34,870 nucleotides of DNA from Clostridiales bacterium VE202-01 (lineage in GTDB: Bacteria; Bacillota_I; Bacilli_A; Erysipelotrichales; Coprobacillaceae), in assembly GCA_000508865.1 (NCBI GenBank), contig BAHP02000007.1, positions 1 through 34,870 on the forward strand, in the 5' to 3' direction. A program made the position numbers and the translations under genes. Every line of letters begins with the position of its first letter. The first letter of the stretch is position 1. Shown here piece after piece: positions 1 through 7,483 of this stretch. A model generated the notes under the pieces. It saw nothing but the letters and a program-made list of their open reading frames with translations. It did not search any database and was not told the DNA's origin.

Positions 1-1
1 G

Positions 2-334
2 ACAGCCAAAAGGATCGAAGAAGGAATCAAAAAAGGTATCGAACAAGGGATTGAGCAGGGTATAGCTCAAGGAATCAAACAAGGAATTGAGCGAGGTATT
101 GAACAAGGTATCGAGCAGGGAATTGAGATTGGACGAGAAGAAGGAGTTGAAATAGGCAAAAAAGAAACTTTAAAAAAAGAAAAACAAAGATGCATCAAGA
201 TATTAAAAAAGCAATATCATCAAGACTGTCAGGAATGGGTAGAAGGCTTGAGTGAAAAGCAATTAGAATTAATATATGAATATATATTTGAAGAAGATGA
301 TTTTGAAGTATTTAAACAAAGGATAGAAAGCTGA
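2..334 (+). CDS. Rpn-type nuclease/putative transposase, C-terminal part (5' truncated)
   Basis: The reading frame is open from base 2 to TGA at 332-334 and has no start, so the gene begins outside the window. The first ~50 residues are a four-residue repeat of the form G-I-(E/K)-(Q/R/K), followed by a charged segment rich in Lys and Glu and a C-terminal helix ending FKQRIES. Tails of this kind, GIEQG repeats leading into a coiled-coil-like segment, are typical of the Rpn (YhgA-like, PD-(D/E)XK) recombination-promoting nuclease family. The catalytic domain is not in the window, so the assignment rests on the tail alone. It is on the opposite strand to the greA block and separated from it by a two-way terminator. 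Confidence 0.6.
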   Translation, partial: TAKRIEEGIKKGIEQGIEQGIAQGIKQGIERGIEQGIEQGIEIGREEGVEIGKKETLKKEKQRCIKILKKQYHQDCQEWVEGLSEKQLELIYEYIFEEDDFEVFKQRIES

Positions 335-643
335 TAAGTATTATTGATGGGTTTGTCAAGTAAAGCGTGTAAATATATATTAGTATTTATACCTTTAATA
401 ATTTTTCAATTAATGATTTGAAAATATATTCAAACCTAGTTTAAATTACGATTATTTCTTTGAAATTGATTTCCTAAAAATCTGGGGAATGTCAAGAAAT
501 TTGTGTAAGTAATTTTATTAAATTGTCAAAGAACTATAGAAAATCTGTTAACATTAATCCAAAAAAGAAGCCAAAAAACATTATAATCGGTGTTTTTGGC
601 CTTTTTATATTTTAGTTAATAAAAAAGAATTAGTTTGATTTAA
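335..643. other. Gene-free stretch with two IS-end-like repeats
   Basis: No convincing gene is visible. Two related direct segments, about 350-376 and 484-511, share the pattern GG-n-TGTCAAG-n-AA-n3-GTGTAA. They resemble terminal sequences of IS elements, but no transposase lies between them. The stretch ends in two hairpins that act as terminators (570-608 and 620-652). Confidence 0.35.
570..608. terminator. Two-way intrinsic terminator
   Basis: Stem GCCAAAAAACA / TGTTTTTGGC with a loop of about 9-10 nt and one unpaired A. It is followed by CTTTTTATATTTT on the plus strand and preceded by AAAAAAG (T-rich on the minus strand). It can serve the Rpn-type gene on plus and back up greA on minus. 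Confidence 0.65.
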
Positions 644-652
644 CTAATTCTT
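620..652 (-). terminator. greA intrinsic terminator
   Basis: Perfect 11-bp inverted repeat AAGAATTAGTT / AACTAATTCTT (625-635 and 642-652, 6-nt loop), followed on the minus strand by TTTTT. The greA stop codon (644-646) lies inside the stem. Confidence 0.8.
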
Positions 653-1129
653 AAATTCAATATTAACAATTCTTACATCATAAGGTTCAGCTACCCCAAC
701 TGTAACAATTTCATTCACCCCATGCCCTAAAACCGCTTTAGCTAGTGGTGATTCATTTGAAATCTTACCATTTAAAGGATCAGTTTCTGTAAACCCTACG
801 ATTTGATAACTTTCTGGTTCGGCATCTTTTTCAGATAAATCTAAAATAGTTACAGTAGTTCCAGGTTTAACCACTTTTAAATCCATCTGATCTTCAGATA
901 TAATTTCTGCATGCTGCAACATGTAATCAATTTCTTTGATTCTTGATTCTAAGTGAGCTTGTTTTTCTCTTGCTGCATCATAATCAGCATTTTCTGATAA
1001 GTCACCTTGAGAACGTGCTAATTGTAATTCTTCAATAACCTTAGGTCTTTCGACATTAATTAAATTATCTCTTTCTTGTTCTAATTTTTCTAACCCACTT
1101 TGAGTTAACAATACTTTTTCTTGTTCCAT
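644..1129 (-). CDS. greA: Transcription elongation factor GreA
   Basis: 161 residues, the usual GreA length of about 158. The N-terminal half is an antiparallel coiled coil carrying the signature LTQSGLEKLEQER and the acidic tip segment around SQGDLSENADYDAA. The C-terminal half is the FKBP-like domain that binds RNA polymerase near the secondary channel. GreA stimulates cleavage of the 3' end of backtracked RNA. The ATG at 1129 is preceded by GAGGTGAGATT, a strong ribosome-binding site. It lies 122 bases downstream of trhP2, where B. subtilis has udk between the two. Its own promoter was not clear. Confidence 0.97.
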   Translation of the reverse strand: MEQEKVLLTQSGLEKLEQERDNLINVERPKVIEELQLARSQGDLSENADYDAAREKQAHLESRIKEIDYMLQHAEIISEDQMDLKVVKPGTTVTILDLSEKDAEPESYQIVGFTETDPLNGKISNESPLAKAVLGHGVNEIVTVGVAEPYDVRIVNIEFKN

Positions 1130-1251
1130 AATCTCACCTCGTAGTCTCTAATATAGCATATATTAGATTAAATATCTAGTCCTAATATTTCCATAATTTT
1201 TATCACAAATCATTGATTTTCTACAAAATATTAATTGATATATTTTTCCAC

Positions 1252-2493
1252 CTAAATAACCCTTCTTCCCATATCATCTTTTTCTAATTCAATACTTACA
1301 GGAATCCGTAATATTTCCATCGGATGATTAGCAACTTCAACCTCAATATTATCTTCATTAATAATCTTGGTTACTAAAATAAGCACATTATCATGAAAAG
1401 GACTAAAAAACTCGATTTTATCACCTATTTTAAAATAATTGCGCTGTTCAATAACCGCTAACTTATTTTCCTTATCATAACTAATCACTCGGGCACAAAA
1501 TTCTTGAGTTGGATGTTCATCACGCTGATTATATAACTGCTTTGAATTATCAGCTTGGTTATCAAAAAAACCAGTACATAAAGCACGATTAGCAGCTTTA
1601 AGTAACTCTTGATAATATTTATCATCTAAAACAAAATTATCAGGATCATTACAATAATCATCTATTAATTTACGATAAGTAGAAACAACTGTTGCAATAT
1701 AATGTAACGATTTCATTCGCCCTTCAATTTTAAATGAATTAACTCCAATCTCAATTAATTCAGGAATATGATTTATTAATGCCATATCTTTACTAGACAT
1801 ACTAAAAGGAATTTGCCCTTCATTAAGTTTTTGATTATTTTCAAAAATATCATAGTACCAGCGACATGATTGACTACATCCGCCTCGATTAGCATCACGA
1901 TGTGAAAAATAGTTTGATAACATACAACGTCCTGAATAATGAATGCACATTGCACCATGAATAAAATATTCAATATCAATATCTGTTTTATCTAAAATAT
2001 TTTTTAAATCATCAAAACAAACTTCACGTCCTAAAACAACACGGTCCATCCCCTGTTTTTGATAAAACTTAATTGCTTTAGTATTTAAAGTGGAAAGTTG
2101 TGTTGAAACATGAACTTCTAAATTTAATTTCATATCTTTAGCAATTTTCATGATATATGGATCAGCTACAATGATTGCTCTAACGCCAGCATCATCTAAA
2201 GCTGCTAAATATTCTTTGATTCCCTCCAAATTATCTTGATGTAAAATAATATTACACGTTACATGAATTGCCGCATTATACTTATTTGCAAAACTAACAG
2301 CCTCTTTTATATCTTCCAAAGTAAAATTAGATGCACTTGAACGAAGAGAAAATTCTTTGCCACCAACAAAAACAGCATCAGCTCCATATCTAATTGCAAC
2401 TTTAAGTTTCTCAAGATTTCCCGCTGGCGCTAATAATTCCGGTTTTTTTATTATAATTCGTTTACCATTTATTATTTTACTTACATTTCTCAT
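1252..2493 (-). CDS. trhP2: U32-family tRNA hydroxylation protein TrhP2 (YrrO-like)
   Basis: 413 residues. The N-terminal domain opens with KPELLAPAGNLEKLK and a TIM-barrel pattern (IRYGADAVFVGG). The U32 signature is around residues 178-212 (HGAMCIHYSGRCMLSNYF, then GGCSQSCRW), with four cysteines likely to bind an Fe-S cluster. TrhP1/TrhP2 of B. subtilis form 5-hydroxyuridine at position 34 of tRNA using prephenate. The old label peptidase/collagenase is misleading for this branch. The start overlaps the end of trhP1 by 17 bases. With trhP1 and trmR it forms one translationally coupled unit. Confidence 0.92.
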   Translation of the reverse strand: MRNVSKIINGKRIIIKKPELLAPAGNLEKLKVAIRYGADAVFVGGKEFSLRSSASNFTLEDIKEAVSFANKYNAAIHVTCNIILHQDNLEGIKEYLAALDDAGVRAIIVADPYIMKIAKDMKLNLEVHVSTQLSTLNTKAIKFYQKQGMDRVVLGREVCFDDLKNILDKTDIDIEYFIHGAMCIHYSGRCMLSNYFSHRDANRGGCSQSCRWYYDIFENNQKLNEGQIPFSMSSKDMALINHIPELIEIGVNSFKIEGRMKSLHYIATVVSTYRKLIDDYCNDPDNFVLDDKYYQELLKAANRALCTGFFDNQADNSKQLYNQRDEHPTQEFCARVISYDKENKLAVIEQRNYFKIGDKIEFFSPFHDNVLILVTKIINEDNIEVEVANHPMEILRIPVSIELEKDDMGRRVI

Positions 2494-3412
2494 TTTCTTC
2501 CCGCTTTCTTACATCATCAATTTTATAAACTGTGGCATCAAACATAAAACTATGATGAAAATTAACATCACTTTCTAAACGATAAAGCTGTGGCAATAAT
2601 TCTTTGCTAACTTTACCATATGTTCCATTACCAATACTTTTTAAAGCATCCTGATATAAATTTACTATTTCTACTAATTTCAAATCATCAATGAACAAAG
2701 ATTCAATATATAAATAATCAAAATCCATAAAACTACTCAAAATATCTAAACAACATAGCTGTTTTTTACTTAAAATATGACAGCCAAATTTATCTTCATA
2801 TATATGACAGCCATAATCTACACCACTAGCTTGAATAACAATTCCATCATTCATCGAAACAGATTTATTCAGTTTAATTTCTTTAAAATAATTAGATAAT
2901 AATTTTCGTTTAGAATAAGCCATATACTCAACACCGTGAATCTGTGTCATTGTTTTCAAGTTACTATTTTTAGCAATAATAACTTTTTCATCAAGAGGAA
3001 TTTCACGTGCTAAAAAAGCACTATCAATTCCTAACATAGATAAATAATTTAACGTTGCTTGATTAGTATTTAAAGTATCCGGACTATAAATCATTTCAAA
3101 ATGATAATCATTTTCCTGACAAATCTCTAAAACACCAAAATCTTGAAACAAAATACCATCTATTTTTAACTCATGTAACTTTGCTAAATGGTCCATTAAA
3201 GCATCCAGATCGTGTTCTTCGATCAAAGCATTTACCAGCACCCACAGCTTAGCTAAACCTAACTGATGTTTTAAACGGCGTAACTCTTCATAATCAAGTG
3301 CCAAAGCTTGGCGACAAGAAAAATATTTTGTTCCGACAACAAAATATTTAACCCCTATATCAATAAAATCATTAATAAATTTATCGCTATTTAAATGTAC
3401 TACTAACTCCAT
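2477..3412 (-). CDS. trhP1: U32-family tRNA hydroxylation protein TrhP1 (YrrN-like)
   Basis: About 311 residues from ATG at 3412. A longer frame runs up to 3439, but the ATG at 3412 forms a TAATG stop/start overlap with trmR and has AAGGTGG just upstream, so it is preferred. The protein aligns with TrhP2 in layout (MELVVHLNSDKFINDFI, later QIHGVEYMAYSKRKLLSNYF) but lacks the cysteine cluster, as the short partner does in B. subtilis. It is inferred to work with TrhP2 in wobble-uridine hydroxylation. Confidence 0.88.
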   Translation of the reverse strand: MELVVHLNSDKFINDFIDIGVKYFVVGTKYFSCRQALALDYEELRRLKHQLGLAKLWVLVNALIEEHDLDALMDHLAKLHELKIDGILFQDFGVLEICQENDYHFEMIYSPDTLNTNQATLNYLSMLGIDSAFLAREIPLDEKVIIAKNSNLKTMTQIHGVEYMAYSKRKLLSNYFKEIKLNKSVSMNDGIVIQASGVDYGCHIYEDKFGCHILSKKQLCCLDILSSFMDFDYLYIESLFIDDLKLVEIVNLYQDALKSIGNGTYGKVSKELLPQLYRLESDVNFHHSFMFDATVYKIDDVRKREENEKCK

Positions 3413-4020
3413 TATACCACCTTTTTTCTTATCACACATATCCCATCACCAATATGATAATACTCAACATCATATTGGTCATTATTAAAGATCCAATCTT
3501 TGAAATGTTTGATTTTTTTCACCAATTGTTTAGTATTACGATTTCTAATATTATCAATATCAAAGATCATGCCATGAAAATCAAGATTATCAACAATACA
3601 GATCCCTTTATCAACTACTAAAGGCATATACTTTTCAAAAAATTTTTGATACTGAGCTTTAGCTGCATCAATAAACAAACAATCATATTTTTTCAAAACA
3701 AGATCATTCAACTCAAAATCCAAAGCATCACCATGATGAATAATTATCTTTTCATCTAATTCATTATCATTTATATTTTTTAATGCTTCTAAATACCTTT
3801 CATCATTCAATTCAATCGTTTCAACTTTAAAATCAGAAATATTACTAACTAACATCATCGCTGAATAACCGATTGCACTACCAATTTCTAAACAGTTACG
3901 ACAATTATTTTCTTTAAAAACATTGATCATAAATTCTAATCCTTCACGTTGCATAACGGGAATATTTCGTTCAATCGCATCTTTTTCCAACTCTTTAAAA
4001 TACTTCATTATTAATACCAC
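3412..4020 (-). CDS. trmR: tRNA 5-hydroxyuridine O-methyltransferase TrmR (YrrM-like)
   Basis: 202 residues, class I SAM methyltransferase of the O-methyltransferase_3 family. Motif I is LEIGSAIGYSAMML near residue 42. The acidic end of beta-2 is ETIELND, and the metal/catalytic region is YDCLFIDAAKAQYQKFFE. TrmR methylates 5-hydroxyuridine-34 to 5-methoxyuridine, the step after TrhP1/P2, and the three genes are adjacent here. Start choice: GTG at 4020 has AAAGGA at good spacing, while ATG at 4008 sits two bases after the repaired mltG stop but has only a weak site. GTG is slightly favoured. Confidence 0.9.
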   Translation of the reverse strand: MVLIMKYFKELEKDAIERNIPVMQREGLEFMINVFKENNCRNCLEIGSAIGYSAMMLVSNISDFKVETIELNDERYLEALKNINDNELDEKIIIHHGDALDFELNDLVLKKYDCLFIDAAKAQYQKFFEKYMPLVVDKGICIVDNLDFHGMIFDIDNIRNRNTKQLVKKIKHFKDWIFNNDQYDVEYYHIGDGICVIRKKVV

Positions 4021-5104
4021 TTATTTTCCTTTACTACTTGCTGATGTTCACCATATGTCTTTGAAAAAATTACTGTTCCATCTTTTAAAGCAAAGAAGAA
4101 CAAATCATCAGTTTTTTATAATTCAGACATGAATCTAAAATTTCATTAGAAATCGTACTTATTGGTCCAATTGGCAGACCTTCATACTTATATGTATTAT
4201 ACTTAGAATCCACTTCTAAATGATTATATGTAACTGCAACAGTTTTAATTTGATTTGCATAATTTACCGTAACATCACTACCTAAACGCATATTTATTTC
4301 TAAACGATGCATAAAAACTCCCGCAATCTTAGTTTGAACATCTTTATTCCCTGAAGCCTCACATTGAACTACTGATGCTAATGATAAGAACTGATGAACA
4401 GTCACATTATTACCATTTATTTTAAATTCTGCAATTTTATCTTTAATTGCACTTAAATTCTTATCCATCTGATCTAACATCATTTTCGTAACATCCTCAA
4501 TCGTCGTTTTTTTAGATGTTATCACATAAGTTTCTGGTCCAAAATATCCTTCTAAAGGAAACATGATTTCATTTCCTAAAATACATTGATCTAAAAACCA
4601 GTATTGGTCAACTAATGTTTGCAAATATTCTTTATCAGCCCATTTTTCCAATACCTTTTGTGTCTTTGCTGCCAAGATTTGTTCATCATTTAAATTAGTT
4701 GTATCAACCTCAATATCTAATGCTTTTGCGACTTGACTAGCACATTCAGGAATCGTATTGCCGTCTAAAATAGTAATCTTTGCAGTAGAAATATAATTTT
4801 TATCTCCTTCAAGAATCTTTAAAATCGTCTTTAAATCCATATTTTTATTTAAAACATAAACATTTGCAATAAAATCATGTTTATGTAATTTTGCATAAAT
4901 ATCAGCAACCATTTTATTCTTTATTAAACCTGCTTGATCTAACTGATTTATTACTGTGCTTGTTGATCCAGAAATTTCAACAACAACTTCTTCACTTTTT
5001 GCAGATACTGCTTTTTGTCCATCAAAATAAAAAAATAACAAACTAAAAACAATAATTAAAACAGCTATAATCGTACCTATAATAATTTTTTGCTTTCTTT
5101 TCAT
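4011..5104 (-). CDS. mltG: Endolytic murein transglycosylase MltG (frameshifted near 4112-4117)
   Basis: One N-terminal membrane helix (IIIGTIIAVLIIVFSLLFF), then the YceG/MltG fold with PLEGYFGPETY, LASVVQCEA, RLEINMRLGSDVTV and GLPIGPIS. MltG cleaves nascent peptidoglycan strands and ends their elongation. As read, the frame stops at 4085 after CLNYKK. Adding one A to the six-A run at 4112-4117 restores a normal MltG C-terminus ending KTYGEHQQVVKENKWY (stop 4011-4013; about 364 residues). The usual IVEKE motif reads VVQCE, so the first Glu is Gln. The start has CGGAGGAG upstream. The gene heads the mltG-trmR-trhP1-trhP2 operon. Confidence 0.9.
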
Positions 5105-5123
5105 AATCTCCTCCGTTTTTTAC

Positions 5124-5152
5124 ATTATAAGATATTTTTCTCACTTATTCAA
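5124..5152 (-). promoter_or_regulatory. Promoter of the mltG-trmR-trhP operon
   Basis: On the minus strand, -35 TTGAAT (5147-5152), a 17-base spacer and -10 TATAAT (5124-5129), about 20 bases upstream of the mltG start. Confidence 0.7.
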
Positions 5153-5212
5153 CTTATCTGTAAATATAACAAAAATTGACAATTCTACATTTAGTATGTC
5201 CATTTTTCTTTC

Positions 5213-5238
5213 AAAAAAAAGAGATGGAGATCATCTCT
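5213..5238 (-). terminator. Terminator after the lactonase gene
   Basis: Minus-strand stem AGAGATG / CATCTCT with a 5-nt loop, then eight Ts. It overlaps the lactonase stop codon. Confidence 0.75.
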
Positions 5239-6321
5239 AGTAATCTTTATTAAATTTAGTAATACAAACTGGTTCATTTACTAAATAACTAAAATTTGTT
5301 TCAAAAATCATTCCGCCACGTTCATTTCTAAATTCGTAGCTTTCTATAACGCCACCTTTTTGACAAGTCACTACGATCCAGCGATCTTTAAACAACACTA
5401 AATCACCAGGATTTGCAGCTGTATCCACAAATTCTTGATAAGTAAGTTCTCCAGTTTCTAAATCACGATTCAGCAGCGTTAAACTATCATGACCTCGATT
5501 CGTAACAAAGATTCGCTCCTCGTTTTCACTAAAAATCATTTGACTTGCATAATTTTTTTCATCAAATTCATTTTTAGGATATGTATCGATCATTTGAATT
5601 AAATCAAATTTTAGATCATGATATTTATAAACGCCTATCGTGCTTGATAATTCATATAAAATATAGGCATATTTACCACAGTTACTAAACATTATTTTCT
5701 TTGGGCCAGAGCCTGGTTCTAAAACAAATGAATGTTCTTCATCAAGAAAAATTTCTTTTTCCCCAACTTTAAAGAGCCATACTTTATCAGTTCCTAGATC
5801 AATCACAACTAAACGTCTTTTATCTGGCGTAAAATCAATAAAAACAGGATTTGATTTTGCATAATCAACACTTGATTCTTTCAATTTATAGCTAAAAATT
5901 GGTACAACCAGTTTTTTCTTTTCTATTTTAATTACTATGATTTCTCCATTATAATAATTTACAGCAAATAATTTATCTGCCGTTTCATGATCACCATTAG
6001 TGCAGGCATGAATATATGTTTTTCCATGATCACTGACTCGAGAAACTAAAGCTAATATATCTGCAGTTGCCGCATAAGAACAAATTCCGCCATCAACATT
6101 TGTACCCGTCTTATTTTTGTATGTAATACAAACAAATCGCCCATAATTAAAACTATATATAGGATCAGAAGGTGTATTAAAATATTTTCTAAATAAAATT
6201 TCACCACTATCAATATCTATTTGAAAAGTATAAATACCGCGTGTTTGATTATTACCAAATGAATTAACAAAAAAAGATTCTGTTATTCTTTTTTTCCAAA
6301 AATTCCCAATATTGCCATCAT
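5237..6321 (-). CDS. Lactonase-family seven-bladed beta-propeller protein (frameshifted near 6289-6295)
   Basis: The frame from about 6288 to 5237 encodes a beta-propeller of the 6-phosphogluconolactonase/YkgB type (PF10282). Signs are FVNSFGNNQTRGIYTFQID at the N-terminus, repeated blade motifs such as LEPGSGPKKIMFSNCGKYAY and VTNRGHDSLTL, and AANPGDL near the end. The likely start is ATG at 6321 or 6318, preceded by AAAGGGGA. That start is in a different frame, and restoring one A to the seven-A run at 6289-6295 joins them into about 361 residues. A role in the oxidative pentose phosphate pathway is possible, but family members vary and the substrate cannot be told from sequence. B. subtilis has no such gene at this place. 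Confidence 0.8.
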
Positions 6322-6339
6322 TTATCCCCTTTATCCATT

Positions 6340-6377
6340 AATAATAAAAAAGCTAAATATTTTAGCTTTTTATTATT
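6340..6377 (-). terminator. Terminator after the alaS-ireB-ruvX-yrzB operon
   Basis: Long AT-rich stem AATAATAAAAAGCTAAA / TTTAGCTTTTTTATTATT with a 3-nt loop, directly after the repaired yrzB stop. The T-run is inside the descending arm. Confidence 0.65.
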
Positions 6378-6737
6378 AATCACATTTATTTTTACAGCAT
6401 TCATGATCATTATGATTATGTTCACCACAGCACCCATGATCATCTTCATGACAGCAGCCACCTTCACCATGTCCATTACAACATTCATGATCATCTTGAT
6501 TTTCAGCCATGAAACTTTGAAAAACTTCTTCAACTAATTCCCATTCATCAGGCTTTCAATTGGGTATAATTTTCCTTCATCATCATAAATCGATGCAAAA
6601 ACACTTGGTTCTTCAGCTAACGAATCATAGTATAAAACGTATTGCTTACCTAATTCATCATTATTAAAAGTAAATAATACTTCAAACTCTTTTTCATTTC
6701 CTTGATCGTCAATTACTTGGATTTTATTTGCTTCCAT
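6376..6737 (-). CDS. yrzB: DUF1292 (YrzB-like) protein with a Cys/His-rich tail (frameshifted near 6551)
   Basis: Residues 1-62 match the DUF1292 pattern (IQVIDDQGNEKEFEVLFTF, YVLYYDS, VFASIYDDEGKLYPIE). As read the frame stops at 6534. Restoring one base at the CC of 6551-6552 continues it as SPDEWELVEEVFQSF, the expected family ending, and then into a tail of about 43 residues holding nine Cys and seven His (HECC, GGCCHEDDHGCC, HNHNDHECC). The repaired protein has 120 residues. Function unknown; the tail looks able to bind soft or transition metals. SD AAAGGAAA; 12 bases after ruvX. Confidence 0.8.
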
Positions 6738-6749
6738 TAAATTTCCTTT

Positions 6750-7169
6750 CTAATTAGCATCTAAATAGCCCTGTAATATTGCTACCGCTGCCATTTTATC
6801 AATTACTTTTTTTCTCTTTTTTCTAGAAACATCAGCAAAAATCAATTGATCCTGCGCTATTTTTGTAGTTAAACGCTCATCAACTAAAACAACATTTAAC
6901 CCCGCCACTTTTTTTTCTAACATTTCTTTAAATTTAATTGAAATCTCAGCTCTTATTCCTAAATCACCATTCATATGCTTTGGTAATCCTAACACCACAG
7001 TTTTGATGTTATTTTTGTCAATTATATCTTTAATATAATCAGCTGCTTTTTCATATTCATCTTCAGCAAAACGATATGTTTCAACGCCATGAGCTATCAT
7101 TCCTAATGCATCACTCATGGCAATACCACATGTCCTTGAGCCTAAATCTAATCCTAATACACGTTCCAT
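6750..7169 (-). CDS. ruvX: RuvX/YqgF-type putative pre-16S rRNA nuclease
   Basis: 139 residues, normal for the family. RNase H-like fold with LGLDLGSRTCGIAMSD (first catalytic Asp), VVLGLPKHMNG, VDERLTT and the C-terminal KVIDKMAAV Asp. Family members are assigned to 5' maturation of 16S rRNA (E. coli YqgF) and have also been described as Holliday-junction resolvase-like. One base separates it from ireB, and its SD lies in the ireB end, so the two are coupled. Confidence 0.95.
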   Translation of the reverse strand: MERVLGLDLGSRTCGIAMSDALGMIAHGVETYRFAEDEYEKAADYIKDIIDKNNIKTVVLGLPKHMNGDLGIRAEISIKFKEMLEKKVAGLNVVLVDERLTTKIAQDQLIFADVSRKKRKKVIDKMAAVAILQGYLDAN

Positions 7170-7170
7170 C

Positions 7171-7422
7171 CTATTTCTCCAAATACGATTTAACTAATTC
7201 TTCGATGATTTCATCACGCTCGATTTGTTGAATGATATTTCTAGCATTTTTATGACTAGAGATATACGCAGGGTCATTAGAGATTAAATAACCTGCAATC
7301 TGATGTACTGCATTATATCCTCTTTCATTTAAAGCATCTATTACCGTTTGAAGATTGCTGCGAATCATCTCACGACGCATATCCTCAGAACTAAATACTT
7401 TTGTTTTTGTTAAATCATGCAT
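7171..7422 (-). CDS. ireB: IreB family regulatory phosphoprotein (UPF0297/YrzL)
   Basis: 83 residues with the family hallmarks TKTKVFSSEDMRREMI, NERGYNAVHQIAGYLISND and ARNIIQQIERDEIIEELV. In Enterococcus faecalis IreB is a Thr-phosphorylated substrate of the PASTA kinase IreK and limits cephalosporin resistance; two Thr residues (DLTKTKVF) are present here. SD AAAGGAGGT is near perfect. The alaS-ireB-ruvX-yrzB order is the common Firmicutes arrangement. Confidence 0.95.
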   Translation of the reverse strand: MHDLTKTKVFSSEDMRREMIRSNLQTVIDALNERGYNAVHQIAGYLISNDPAYISSHKNARNIIQQIERDEIIEELVKSYLEK

Positions 7423-7483
7423 ATTATTCGACCTCCTTTTAAGGTTACACCTATATCATCATTTTACACTAATTATAAGTAAA

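Noticed and set aside
61-130. CRISPR-like or tandem DNA repeat at the left edge
   Set aside because: The repetition follows codons for a G-I-E-Q protein repeat in an open frame, with no spacers.
1776-1979. Short reading frame inside trhP2 and many similar antisense frames
   Set aside because: They lie in other frames of well-supported genes, lack ribosome-binding sites and have no domain-like content.
6318-6533. A 71-codon Met/Val/Ile-rich reading frame
   Set aside because: It is the alternate frame of the Cys/His-rich tail of the repaired yrzB gene; the true frame is DHECCNGHGEGGCC-like.
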